From assembly GCA_900770875.1 (NCBI GenBank), contig CAAGLV010000119.1, positions 1 through 17,131 of the forward strand: a stretch of DNA of 17,131 nucleotides. Reading direction: 5' to 3'. The position numbers and the translations under genes are program-made. The stretch comes from Flavobacteriales bacterium (GTDB taxonomy: Bacteria > Bacteroidota > Bacteroidia > Flavobacteriales > Weeksellaceae). Below, in pieces: positions 1 through 7,900 of this stretch (positions are counted from its first letter, which is position 1; every line of letters starts with the position of its first letter). The notes under the pieces were generated by a model. That model was not told where the DNA came from. It saw nothing but the letters and a program-made list of their open reading frames with translations, and made no database searches.

Positions 1-1277
1 AGGTTGAAACACCAGTTTTAATTAAATCTACACCAGAAGGTGCGCGCGATTTCGTGGTTCCATCTCGTATGAATCCAGGTGAATTTTACGCATTACCACA
101 ATCTCCTCAAACATTCAAACAATTATTAATGGTAGGTGGTTTAGACCGTTACTTCCAAATTGTAAAATGTTTCCGTGACGAGGATTTACGTGCAGATCGT
201 CAACCAGAGTTTACACAAATCGACTGTGAAATGTCGTTTGTTGAACAAGAAGATATTATGAATGTTTTTGAAGGTTTAGCAAAACACTTATTAAAAACAT
301 TTAAAGGATTAGAATTTGGAAATTTCCCACGTATGACATTTGCTGATGCAATGCGCAAATACGGAAATGATAAACCAGATATCCGTTTCGGAATGGAATT
401 CGGAGAAATTACTGATTTAGCGAAAGGAAAAGATTTTAAAATCTTCGACGAGCAAGAATTAATTGTTGGTATCGCTGCAGAAGGATGTAACTCTTACACG
501 CGTAAAGACATCGATAAATTAATCGAATGGGTTCAACGTCCACAAGTTGGTGCTACAGGTTTAGTTTGGGCACGTTACAACGAAGATGGAACATTTAAAT
601 CTTCTGTAGATAAATTCTACTCTCAAGAAGATTTAGCAGCTTGGGCTGAGCGTATGAATGCTAAACCAGGCGATTTAATGTTAGTAATGTCGGGTAATGC
701 AAACAAAGTTCGTGCGCAATTATCTGCTTTACGTATGGAATTAGCCGAGCGTTTAGGATTACGTAATCCTGAAGTTTTTGCACCATTATGGGTTGTAGAT
801 TTCCCATTATTAGAATGGGACGAAGAAACAGAACGTTACCACGCAATGCACCACCCATTTACTTCTCCTAAACCAGAAGATATGGAATTAATTGCAACTA
901 ATCCAGGTGAAGTTCGTGCCAACGCATACGATTTAGTTTTAAACGGAAACGAAATTGGTGGAGGATCTATTCGTATTTACGATAAAGAAATTCAAGCAAG
1001 AATGTTCGAATTATTAGGATTTACTCCAGAACAAGCAGAAGCACAATTTGGATTCTTAATGAATGCATTTAAATACGGTGCGCCACCTCACGGAGGTTTA
1101 GCATTTGGATTCGATCGTTTTGTATCAATCTTAGATGGTTCTGAAACGATTCGTGATTACATCGCCTTCCCTAAAAATAACTCAGGTCGTGATGTAATGA
1201 TTGATGCTCCATCTCCAATTGATGCTACTCAAATGGACGAATTATTTATTGCTTCTACTTTTACAGGAAAAGAATAA
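1..1277 (+). CDS. aspS: Aspartate--tRNA ligase (AspRS), 5'-truncated by the window edge
   Basis: Charges tRNA-Asp with aspartate in the cytoplasm. The reading frame is open to the window edge (first whole codon at 3), so a GTG at 54 is an internal valine and not the start. The visible protein begins VETPVLIKSTPEGARDFVVP, a typical bacterial AspRS stretch. Class II motif 2 is visible as FRDEDLRADRQPEFTQID. The middle part (about codons 120-270 of the visible piece) fits the GAD-type insertion domain of bacterial AspRS. Further on come HHPFTSP, GNEIGGGSIRI and class II motif 3, GGLAFGFDRF. About 425 residues are present of the roughly 580-590 usual for the bacterial enzyme, so the N-terminal anticodon-binding OB fold lies outside the window. 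An intrinsic terminator follows about 25 nt after the stop. The identification is secure; only the 5' end is unseen. Confidence 0.97.
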   Translation, partial: VETPVLIKSTPEGARDFVVPSRMNPGEFYALPQSPQTFKQLLMVGGLDRYFQIVKCFRDEDLRADRQPEFTQIDCEMSFVEQEDIMNVFEGLAKHLLKTFKGLEFGNFPRMTFADAMRKYGNDKPDIRFGMEFGEITDLAKGKDFKIFDEQELIVGIAAEGCNSYTRKDIDKLIEWVQRPQVGATGLVWARYNEDGTFKSSVDKFYSQEDLAAWAERMNAKPGDLMLVMSGNANKVRAQLSALRMELAERLGLRNPEVFAPLWVVDFPLLEWDEETERYHAMHHPFTSPKPEDMELIATNPGEVRANAYDLVLNGNEIGGGSIRIYDKEIQARMFELLGFTPEQAEAQFGFLMNAFKYGAPPHGGLAFGFDRFVSILDGSETIRDYIAFPKNNSGRDVMIDAPSPIDATQMDELFIASTFTGKE

Positions 1278-1300
1278 TTATACAAATACAATAAAAAATG

Positions 1301-1328
1301 AAAAGCCACTCGATTGAGTGGCTTTTTT
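1301..1328. terminator. Bidirectional intrinsic terminator between aspS and the 136-aa orphan
   Basis: The stem GCCACTC/GAGTGGC closes on a GATT loop (1305-1322). It is preceded by AAAA and followed by six T residues, so it can end aspS on the + strand and the converging orphan gene on the - strand. The last T's overlap the orphan's stop codon. Its core CACTCGATTGAGTG recurs in the terminator at 1771-1800. Confidence 0.9.
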
Positions 1329-1737
1329 ATGTGGTGAATTTTAATAATTCAGTTTCAAATCGCTTAAAATTTTTCTTGTTTTTTCCCCAAGCATAAATTT
1401 GAAATGGATAATTACATTGGGAACGAAAATTTAATTTCACTTTTGATTGATCAATAGTTATCATTTCGACAATCAAATATTCTCCAAAAGATGACATCGT
1501 TTTTTTAGTAAGCGCAAAAAATTTATTTTGCTCTTCATCAAAAGATATATCTTCAAAATTCGATTTTTTTAAAGCTATTAAAATATTATTGATTAACCCT
1601 TCATTATTTCGCATTATAATTGTTTCATTATAACGAGAAATAGATGAATCTCCTTTTTTATAATAATATTTTAAACCAAAGTATATCATTAAACCAATTA
1701 AAAACCACGAGACTGAAAATAAATGCCTGATATCCAT
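1327..1737 (-). CDS. Conserved-looking membrane-anchored protein of unknown function, 136 aa
   Basis: I do not recognise the family with certainty. Residues about 8-25 form one hydrophobic segment (SVSWFLIGLMIYFGLKYYY) followed by KK, which suggests a single N-terminal membrane anchor with the rest in the cytoplasm. The soluble part looks like a small alpha/beta domain: a helix near 48-60 (GLINNILIALKKSNF), then strands containing KFFALTKKT, EYLIVEM and VKLNFRSQC. The C-terminus has WGKNKKNFKRFETELL. The gene sits alone between two terminators that share a 14-bp palindromic core. A weak -7-like element (TATCTTTA on the - strand, 1760-1767) lies about 22 nt before the ATG, so it may have its own promoter. 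The codon bias matches the neighbours. That it is a real gene is likely; no function can be assigned. Confidence 0.75.
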   Translation of the reverse strand: MDIRHLFSVSWFLIGLMIYFGLKYYYKKGDSSISRYNETIIMRNNEGLINNILIALKKSNFEDISFDEEQNKFFALTKKTMSSFGEYLIVEMITIDQSKVKLNFRSQCNYPFQIYAWGKNKKNFKRFETELLKFTT

Positions 1738-1770
1738 AAAATTGTAATTTATATCATATTAAAGATAATA

Positions 1771-1800
1771 AAAAAAACACTCGATTGAGTGTTTTTTTTT
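1771..1800. terminator. Bidirectional terminator downstream of the cytochrome gene
   Basis: A palindrome with stem AAAAACACTC/GAGTGTTTTT and loop GATT is flanked by an A-run on one side and a run of about nine T's on the other. On the - strand it directly follows the cytochrome stop codon (TAA at 1800-1802), which it touches. The 14-nt core at 1778-1791 is identical to the one at 1307-1320. Confidence 0.88.
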
Positions 1801-2261
1801 TATTTTACAACTTTTTGTGCGGCATCCATTAATTTTGGTGTTGCATTTAAAGCTACTTCTGGTACTTTTTTAGGCGTAACACCTCCTTGGTGACAAGTAA
1901 AACATGTTACTTTTTGTTTATCCGAAGGATCGTAATTAAAATGCTTTTCGTTTAACTCGTTCGTCATTGTAATCATATGACGAGCATAATCTTTTTCTTT
2001 TTTAGCATCCGAAGCAAAATCCATTTTACCAGTTTCTGGATTAGCTGCATGACAATGGTTACATTTTACGCCTAATGCAGTATTGTATGCTCTCATTAAA
2101 CCTTTTAAACTATCTTCTGATATATTTTGAGGCAAAACTTTTAAATTAACCCACTGAGATTCAGTTTCGGCTACAGCTTTACCCTGATCTACTTTTTTTG
2201 TTGCCGATGCACATCCAACAGCAAACATAATTCCTACGCCAAGTATAAAAATTTTTTTCAT
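1800..2261 (-). CDS. Di-haem c-type cytochrome lipoprotein (reaction-centre cytochrome-like)
   Basis: A predicted exported electron-transfer protein. The N-terminus is a lipoprotein signal: MKK, a hydrophobic stretch, then a lipobox AVGC with the lipidated cysteine at residue 17. Two covalent haem-binding motifs are visible: CNHCH at 67-71 and CFTCH at 120-124. A methionine lies in a predicted helix before each motif (M56, and M97 or M99). This is the ligand arrangement known for the photosynthetic reaction-centre cytochrome c family (CytoC_RC), so I infer bis-His/Met-type haem ligation. The segment LKVLPQNISEDSLKGLMRAYN resembles stand-alone members of this family in non-photosynthetic Bacteroidota. 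At 153 aa it is short compared with the four-haem subunit. The partner oxidoreductase is not in the window; the upstream neighbour is an amino acid permease. Family assignment is good, the role is unknown. Confidence 0.85.
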   Translation of the reverse strand: MKKIFILGVGIMFAVGCASATKKVDQGKAVAETESQWVNLKVLPQNISEDSLKGLMRAYNTALGVKCNHCHAANPETGKMDFASDAKKEKDYARHMITMTNELNEKHFNYDPSDKQKVTCFTCHQGGVTPKKVPEVALNATPKLMDAAQKVVK

Positions 2262-2351
2262 TTGGTAATTTTTATTTCCATTCTAAGGTAAATCAAAAAC
2301 AAGTTAGAATTGTTAAAAATTACATCATTCTAAACAAAATCAAAACAAAAA

Positions 2352-3761
2352 TTAACCTTCTACTTTACTATGCGATTTTCCGTAAAAAACATAAATAACA
2401 ACACCTATCACAAGCCAAATTAATAATCTTAACCAGCTTTCTATTGTTAAAGATCCCATTAAAAAGATACAAACTAACGCACCTAAAATAGGAATTAACG
2501 GAACAAATGGTACTTTAAATTTACGCTCGGCATTCGGCATTTTTTTACGCATTACAATAATCCCTATACAAACTAATGTAAAAGCAAATAAAGTTCCGAT
2601 ACTTACCATATGCCCTAAATCTTTAATTGGAACAAAACCTGCGAAAATACTTACAAAGATTAAGAAGAATAAATTAGTTTTCCATGGAGTTCTAAATCTT
2701 GGATGAATATCCGAAAATAATTTAGGTAATAATCCGTCGTTACTCATACTATAAAACACACGGCTTTGCCCTAATAACATAACTAAAATTACAGATGTAT
2801 ATCCTGCTAAAATAGCAACCGTTAATAAAATCTGAATCCAACCGTAACCTGTTACTTTAAAAGCCGTAATTGCTGGCGCAGCATCATTTTTAAAGGCAGT
2901 ATACGGTACTAATCCCGTCATAACATAAGAAAATAAAACATATAATATGGTACAAACTACTAATGATCCTAAAATACCAATTGGCATCCCTTTTTGAGGA
3001 TTTTTAGCTTCTTGTGCTGCTGTAGATACAGCATCAAACCCAACAAAGGCAAAAAACAACAATGCTGCTCCTGCTGCTATACCCGACCATCCAAACTCAC
3101 CTCTGACACCTGTATTTGCTGGAATAAATGGAGTATGATTTGCTGGATTAATAAATTTCCAACCCAAAGCAATAAATAAAATAACTACAGCAACTTTTAT
3201 AATTACAAGAATATTATTAATTGTTACCGATTCTTTAGTTCCTCGTACTAATGTTAACGAAAGTAAACAGACAATAAATATAGCTGGCAAATTAATTATT
3301 CCTCCATCACCTGGCGAATTAATTAATTCGGCTGGTAAATGAATGTTAAAAAATAATAAAAATTGATTTAAATAAGACGACCAACTTACACTAACTGTTG
3401 CAGCAGCTAAAGCATATTCTAACACCAAATCCCAACCAATTATCCAAGCGATAAATTCGCCCATTGTAGCATACGAATATGTATAAGCACTACCTGCAAC
3501 CGGAATCATTGATGCAAATTCGGCATAACATAAACCGGCCAACGCACAAGCTAATGCGGCCAAAATAAACGAAAGTGTTACTGCTGGCCCTGCATGATCG
3601 GCAGCCGCAATCCCTGTTAAAGAGAATAATCCTGCTCCAATAATTGCTCCAATTCCTAATGCTACCAATGCACCCGAAGATAACGATCGTTTTAAACTAT
3701 GGTCTGTTTCTTTTGATTCATCTAACAGTTTATCTAATTTTTTTATTTTCCAAATAGACAT
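2352..3761 (-). CDS. APC-superfamily amino acid permease (cationic amino acid transporter type)
   Basis: A predicted inner-membrane amino acid importer or exchanger of 469 aa with about 12 hydrophobic segments. The N-terminal cytoplasmic tail is charged (about 1-28). The first membrane segment carries the glycine-rich helix of the APC fold (GALVALGIGAIIGAGLFSL, 30-48), which lines the substrate site in characterised relatives. The block CYAEFASMIPVAGSAYTYSY (78-97) and the following IGWDLVLEYALAA are typical of the CAT/YfnA branch. A conserved internal block, FFAFVGFDAVSTAAQEAKNP, precedes a further set of helices. The C-terminus ends in a short hydrophilic tail. The substrate cannot be read from sequence; a broad or cationic amino acid range is inferred from the branch. 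The gap to the cytochrome gene downstream is about 90 nt with no clear terminator, so partial cotranscription is possible. Confidence 0.9.
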   Translation of the reverse strand: MSIWKIKKLDKLLDESKETDHSLKRSLSSGALVALGIGAIIGAGLFSLTGIAAADHAGPAVTLSFILAALACALAGLCYAEFASMIPVAGSAYTYSYATMGEFIAWIIGWDLVLEYALAAATVSVSWSSYLNQFLLFFNIHLPAELINSPGDGGIINLPAIFIVCLLSLTLVRGTKESVTINNILVIIKVAVVILFIALGWKFINPANHTPFIPANTGVRGEFGWSGIAAGAALLFFAFVGFDAVSTAAQEAKNPQKGMPIGILGSLVVCTILYVLFSYVMTGLVPYTAFKNDAAPAITAFKVTGYGWIQILLTVAILAGYTSVILVMLLGQSRVFYSMSNDGLLPKLFSDIHPRFRTPWKTNLFFLIFVSIFAGFVPIKDLGHMVSIGTLFAFTLVCIGIIVMRKKMPNAERKFKVPFVPLIPILGALVCIFLMGSLTIESWLRLLIWLVIGVVIYVFYGKSHSKVEG

Positions 3762-3933
3762 AATGTTTTATTTTTTAAGTTATATCTAATTTAATAAAAC
3801 TATTACAAAATTTAGTTTTTTTTACGAATCAATTAATAAATAATTAAAATTGGATAGAACCAGTTAAAAATTTAATTTAAATATTAAAATAAATGCAATT
3901 TGTATTGAAAATTTTAATAAAATTGTAGTAGAT

Positions 3934-4293
3934 ATGAATCGGAAAGAACAAATATTAAACTTATTTAATGTACTTAAAAAACATCCTAAATGGCACTCTT
4001 TTTATTTAAAGAGTATCAAAGAGCTTATTGATGTTTTAAATTTACCACAATTCGAAATTATTGAATGCGATATAAACCATATAAGCCATAACGAGGATTT
4101 TTGTATTCCGTTATTTATATCAAAAGACAAATTATTTTTCCCTTCTTTAACAACTTGTTTTAAAGACAGTAATCAAAACCAAATTGTTGCCATTCTTAAA
4201 TTTGACAACGATCAAAATCCTAAAGATTTATCTATTTGTTATTTACACAAAAACGAATTAACTTATTTAGAAACCTTTCAGTTACACGAATAA
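3934..4293 (+). CDS. Hypothetical protein, 119 aa
   Basis: Not recognised. The ATG at 3934 opens a lysine- and asparagine-rich, soluble-looking protein with no signal peptide or membrane segment. It starts with an amphipathic helical stretch (EQILNLFNVLKKHPKWHSFY), followed by predicted short strands (FEIIECDIN, QIVAILKF, LSICYL). The order suggests a small alpha/beta protein. It has no obvious catalytic motif. It stands alone on the + strand, diverging from the permease across a 172-nt A/T-rich gap and converging on the haem oxygenase gene across a shared terminator. Codon use matches the neighbours and the terminator lies close after the stop, which favours a real gene. A lineage-restricted orphan is the most likely description. 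Confidence 0.65.
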   Translation: MNRKEQILNLFNVLKKHPKWHSFYLKSIKELIDVLNLPQFEIIECDINHISHNEDFCIPLFISKDKLFFPSLTTCFKDSNQNQIVAILKFDNDQNPKDLSICYLHKNELTYLETFQLHE

Positions 4294-4302
4294 CTAATTA
4301 AT

Positions 4303-4333
4303 AAAAAAACCGAGAAAACTAGTTCTCGGCTTT
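4303..4333. terminator. Bidirectional terminator between two convergent genes
   Basis: The stem CCGAGAA/TTCTCGG (4310-4316 with 4323-4329) has the loop AACTAG. Seven A's precede it, giving a strong T-run on the - strand for the haem oxygenase transcript. On the + strand it is followed by a weaker CTTTCGCTTT tail. Confidence 0.87.
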
Positions 4334-4337
4334 CGCT

Positions 4338-4904
4338 TTATTTTGCTAAATCTATCAAATATTGATAGGCTTTAATTGCTCCATTTAAAGTTTGCTGTTG
4401 TTGCTCTTCGGTAATTAGATTTTCGTTTAAATATGCTACAAACGATTTCCAAATCGGACCAATATCTTGTCCATAATGTCCAAAATAATTAAAACCAGTT
4501 TGCTCTAAATCAGGATATTTTTTTAATTGTTTTGCAATTACCATTCCTCCTAACATCGATCCCTCTATTACGTATAATGCACCTAAAGCTTCTTCTCTAT
4601 TCGCTAATAAATTTAATTTTTCTGTCGGATTAATTGGTAAGTTTAACTCGTGCAAATCTTTTTCGAGTAAGGCTAATTTATTTAAGTTAATCTTGCTTAA
4701 AAATGCTAAATCAGAAACAGTTAATAAAGCTTTTATTTCGGGTTCTAACGATTGTATAAATTGATGATTTACAACCAACATTTTATAATAATTATCTTGT
4801 GTAAATGTACCATCGAATAATTTATTCGATTCTAAACGTTGTTCGATATCATCGTGATACTGAGCTGTTTCTTTTTTTAATATATCCGTAACCAAATTTT
4901 TCAT
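4338..4904 (-). CDS. Biliverdin-producing haem oxygenase (bacterial HemO/BphO type)
   Basis: Predicted to cleave haem to biliverdin, Fe2+ and CO, for iron recovery or bilin supply, in the cytoplasm. The protein is 188 aa, the usual size for bacterial haem oxygenases, and is almost wholly helical. The likely proximal haem ligand is His17 in ETAQYHDDIEQRL. The distal-helix signature is visible as ALGALYVIEGSMLGGMVIAK (106-125), with the glycine pair that gives the distal helix its kink at 119-120. Both features fall where the family has them. The gene lacks an adjacent bacteriophytochrome, TonB receptor or haem-uptake gene, so genetic context does not choose between iron acquisition and bilin synthesis. 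A -7-like element TATTTTAG (- strand) lies about 24 nt before the ATG. The assignment is good from motifs; activity is inferred. Confidence 0.87.
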   Translation of the reverse strand: MKNLVTDILKKETAQYHDDIEQRLESNKLFDGTFTQDNYYKMLVVNHQFIQSLEPEIKALLTVSDLAFLSKINLNKLALLEKDLHELNLPINPTEKLNLLANREEALGALYVIEGSMLGGMVIAKQLKKYPDLEQTGFNYFGHYGQDIGPIWKSFVAYLNENLITEEQQQQTLNGAIKAYQYLIDLAK

Positions 4905-4960
4905 TTTTAACCTTTAATAAAATATCCACTAAAATAATTAATCCATATTAAATGTAAAAT

Positions 4961-4994
4961 AAAAACGCCTTTAGATTAATCTAAAGGCGTTTTT
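4961..4994 (-). terminator. Terminator of the S46 peptidase gene
   Basis: A perfect 34-nt palindrome, with arms AAAAACGCCTTTAGATT and its complement, ends in a run of T's on either strand. It lies about 20 nt beyond the stop of the S46 peptidase gene on the - strand and upstream of the haem oxygenase start. Confidence 0.9.
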
Positions 4995-5015
4995 ATTTAT
5001 ATTATGTGTAACAAA

Positions 5016-7178
5016 TTATTCTACAATCGATAATTCATCAATAATATTTGTTGCTCCTGCATATTTGTCTATAATCCATAATACGTAACGAATATCTACA
5101 GAAATTGTACGTTGTAATTTTGGATCAAAAATAACATCACCTGCCATTGCTTCGATATTTCCGTCAAAAGCTAAACCGATTAACTCCCCTTTACCATTCA
5201 TTACCGGAGAACCTGAGTTACCTCCTGTAATATCATTATTTGATAAGAAATTAATTGGCATATAACCAGCTTTATCAGCATAACGACCGTAATCTTTAGC
5301 AGCTGCTAATTGCATTAAACGTGTTGGATTTTCAAATTCTTGATCTCCTTCAATGTGCTTAGCCACTAAACCTTCCATTGTTGTATAGTAGTTTGCTGGC
5401 GCATCTGGCTGACGATTTGGATTTGCACTTTTTGGTAATGGTTGTACAGATCCGTAAGTTAAACGTAAAGTTGAATTTGCATCTGGATATAAAATATCTC
5501 CAATTTTTGATTCGCGTAAACCTTTTACTAATAAACGGAAGTTTTTAGCATAAACTTCTTCTAATTGAGCCTGCTCTTCTGTCTTTTGACCTTGACGCTC
5601 TATTAAAGAAGACGATAAAATATATAATGGATCTTTCTTTAAAACCTCAACATCTGGAGCAATTAAAAAGTTTTTAACTTGAGCTGCATCTTCGAAGAAC
5701 GAACGAGAAATTGCATCGTCTACATAAGCTGTAAAATCGTTTCCATTTTTAGCAGCTAACTCTGCTACGTAAGGAGCTAAACCAGCTTCGGCACCTTTAG
5801 TTGCATATAAATTTAACTGTGCAGTTAAAACATCTTTTTCTAATGGTAAATACATTTTACCATAAACAGCTTCGATTAAAGCCTCGATTTGTGGCATCAT
5901 TTCGGCACGTTTAGCTTCATTTGCTGCCGCATAATTTTCGATTGCTTTCCCTAAACGATAAGGTGCTGAAGCTAACGCTGAAGAACGCATTAAGATTGCT
6001 AAATAATTGTTATGACGTGCATCTAAATTCGTTTTAGCATAATAATCGTTTAAGTTTTTAACCACATCACCATATTCTGCTTTATTCGCTTTTTTATTTG
6101 CCCATTTATTAAATTTAGCTTCTAATTTATTTTTCTTCGCAACTGTTTGATGCTCTTTTAAAGCAACAATCATTCCGTCACGATTTTTCCAATAATTAGC
6201 TAAACCAGCGTATTTAGAAGCATAATCGATATTCACTTTCTGAATTTCGTCCATGTATTTCTTCATTTCGTCCATCCCAACTTTAGAAGCTTCAACCCAA
6301 GCTGGATAAGCAAAATCGATATTTTGAGCAACACCTTGAGCTGGCATCCAACGGTTTGTACGACCTGGATATCCTAAAATCATTGCAAAATCATCTACTT
6401 GATAACCTTTTAAAGAGACAGGTAAATGATGTTTTGGTTTCATTGGAATGTTATTTTCAGAATATTTTGCTGGATTTCCGTTTGCATCTGTGTAAACACG
6501 GAACATCGAAAAATCTCCGGTATGGCGTGGCCACTCCCAGTTATCTGTATCTCCTCCAAATTTACCAATAGCACTTGGTGGTGTTCCTACTAAACGAACA
6601 TCTTCAAAATCTTGATATACGAAATAATAATATTCATTTCCTTGGAAAAATGGACGAACGCTTACTACGTATTTACCGTTTTCGCTATTTTCTTTTTCAA
6701 TTTTAGCGATTTCTTTATTAATAACCTTTTCACGTTCTGCCTCAGACATTTTGTCGTTTACTTTACTTAAAATACGTTTAGATACATCGTCCATACGTAC
6801 AAAAAAGCGAACTTTTAAATTATCTGGTTTTAATTCTTGTGATTTATTTTTAGCCCAAAACCCGTTTGTTAAATAATCTGCTTCGGGCGTAGATAATTGA
6901 GCGATGTTTCCGTATCCACAGTGATGATTTGTTAAAACTAATCCTTGATCCGAGATAATTTCGGCTGTACATCCACCGCCAAATTGTACAATAGCATCTT
7001 TTAACGAGTTATTGTTAATACTATAAATTTCTTCGGCTGTTAATTGTAATCCTTCTTTTTGCATGTCGCGGTGATTTAAACGTTCGATGAACATTAAAAA
7101 CCACATTCCTTCATCAGCTTTTAGCTTCATTGGAAAGAACAATACAGCAACAAGTGTTGATAGTAATAGTTTCTTCAT
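5016..7178 (-). CDS. S46-family dipeptidyl peptidase, DPP7-like (exported serine exopeptidase)
   Basis: Predicted to remove dipeptides from the N-termini of oligopeptides in the periplasm. At 720 aa it has the usual S46 length. A signal peptide (1-21, ending MKLKA) precedes DEGMW. The chymotrypsin-like catalytic residues are visible: His85 in LTNHHCGY, an Asp in GDFSMFR (D222, just after TDNWEWPRHT), and Ser655 in GGNSGSP. In characterised Porphyromonas enzymes the residue 18 positions after the catalytic serine sets the S1 pocket: Arg in the acid-specific DPP11, Gly in the broader hydrophobic-preferring DPP7. Here that residue is Gly673 (AFDGN), so a DPP7-like specificity is inferred. The gene is monocistronic, with terminators on both sides. 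A TATTTTAG element lies about 23 nt before the ATG. The family is certain; the specificity needs an assay. Confidence 0.95.
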   Translation of the reverse strand: MKKLLLSTLVAVLFFPMKLKADEGMWFLMFIERLNHRDMQKEGLQLTAEEIYSINNNSLKDAIVQFGGGCTAEIISDQGLVLTNHHCGYGNIAQLSTPEADYLTNGFWAKNKSQELKPDNLKVRFFVRMDDVSKRILSKVNDKMSEAEREKVINKEIAKIEKENSENGKYVVSVRPFFQGNEYYYFVYQDFEDVRLVGTPPSAIGKFGGDTDNWEWPRHTGDFSMFRVYTDANGNPAKYSENNIPMKPKHHLPVSLKGYQVDDFAMILGYPGRTNRWMPAQGVAQNIDFAYPAWVEASKVGMDEMKKYMDEIQKVNIDYASKYAGLANYWKNRDGMIVALKEHQTVAKKNKLEAKFNKWANKKANKAEYGDVVKNLNDYYAKTNLDARHNNYLAILMRSSALASAPYRLGKAIENYAAANEAKRAEMMPQIEALIEAVYGKMYLPLEKDVLTAQLNLYATKGAEAGLAPYVAELAAKNGNDFTAYVDDAISRSFFEDAAQVKNFLIAPDVEVLKKDPLYILSSSLIERQGQKTEEQAQLEEVYAKNFRLLVKGLRESKIGDILYPDANSTLRLTYGSVQPLPKSANPNRQPDAPANYYTTMEGLVAKHIEGDQEFENPTRLMQLAAAKDYGRYADKAGYMPINFLSNNDITGGNSGSPVMNGKGELIGLAFDGNIEAMAGDVIFDPKLQRTISVDIRYVLWIIDKYAGATNIIDELSIVE

Positions 7179-7287
7179 TTTATTTTATTCTTATTTGGTT
7201 GCTAAAATACATTAGATTATACATTTGTCCTAAAAAACTAATTAAAATTACCTTTTAATTGTACTTTTTTAGCAAATTTTAAAGTAC

Positions 7288-7325
7288 AAAAAAACGGATT
7301 ATCAGAAATGATAATCCGTTTTTAT
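7288..7325. terminator. Terminator downstream of apt
   Basis: The stem ACGGATTATC/GATAATCCGT (7294-7303 with 7310-7319) closes on AGAAAT and is bracketed by an A-run and a T-run. On the - strand it follows the apt stop by about 20 nt and ends in seven T's. It separates apt from the S46 peptidase gene. Confidence 0.9.
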
Positions 7326-7342
7326 ATGTTTAATTTTTAAAA

Positions 7343-7873
7343 TTAATAAGCTGTTAAAGAAACAATATCTTCTGTAAATGCTTTTAATTTTTCTTCTCCA
7401 TTTAAAAACTCAAGATTTACGATAAACGAAAATTGAGTTACTTTTCCTCCACATTTTTCTACTAATTTAGCACATGCTTCTGCAGTTCCTCCTGTTGCTA
7501 AAACATCGTCGTGTACTAAAATGCGTATCCCTTCTTTAATAAATGTTGGGTTTAATTCTATGGTTGCTTGTCCGTACTCTAAATCGTAAGATTGTGCAAC
7601 TGTTGGAGGTGGTAATTTACCTGCCTTACGAACTAAAATAAATGGAACACCTAATTTCTGAGCAATCTGTATTCCGTATAAAAATCCTCTACTTTCTATT
7701 CCGCAAACAGCATCTATTTTTCCTTTTGCTTTTTCTGCAAATTCTTCAACAATATCGTTAGATAATTTAGCATCTAAAAACAATGGGGTAATATCTTTAT
7801 ACTGAATTCCTGGTTTTGGAAAATCAGCAACATTAGCTACGGTTTGGTCGATACGCTCTTTAAGAGTTGACAT
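7343..7873 (-). CDS. apt: Adenine phosphoribosyltransferase
   Basis: Salvages adenine by making AMP from adenine and PRPP in the cytoplasm. At 176 aa it has the standard length. The type I phosphoribosyltransferase PRPP-binding loop is VHDDVLATGGTA (120-131), with the paired acidic residues and GG turn. Upstream are FPKPGIQYKDITPL (18-31), GIESRGF (58-64) and RKAGKLP (82-88), which are characteristic blocks of APRT that distinguish it from xanthine or hypoxanthine enzymes. A perfect Bacteroidota -7 element lies 27 nt before the ATG, and a terminator follows, so it appears to be its own transcription unit even though the thioesterase gene upstream runs in the same direction. Nothing is unusual in the protein. 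Confidence 0.97.
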   Translation of the reverse strand: MSTLKERIDQTVANVADFPKPGIQYKDITPLFLDAKLSNDIVEEFAEKAKGKIDAVCGIESRGFLYGIQIAQKLGVPFILVRKAGKLPPPTVAQSYDLEYGQATIELNPTFIKEGIRILVHDDVLATGGTAEACAKLVEKCGGKVTQFSFIVNLEFLNGEEKLKAFTEDIVSLTAY

Positions 7874-7900
7874 AAGATTTTATTCTGTTTTGTTAAAATA

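Noticed and set aside
54..56. GTG at 54 as the start of aspS.
   Set aside because: The frame is open to base 3 and encodes a conserved AspRS segment, so this is an internal Val in a truncated gene.
661..858. Antisense frame within aspS, and similar frames at 2994-3179, 6356-6571, 11056-11283, 11617-11847, 12974-13156 and 14722-14907.
   Set aside because: All lie inside well-supported genes on the other strand and show no recognisable motif or regulatory signal of their own.
2262..2351. Possible terminator between the permease and cytochrome genes (ATTCTAA...TTAGAAT).
   Set aside because: Seven A/T-rich base pairs with a long loop and no T-run on the transcribed strand.
7261..7287. Inverted repeat GTACTTT...AAAGTAC next to the apt terminator.
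   Set aside because: A 7-bp A/T-rich stem with a 13-nt loop is weak. It may be a chance palindrome upstream of the S46 gene; no operator family is recognised.
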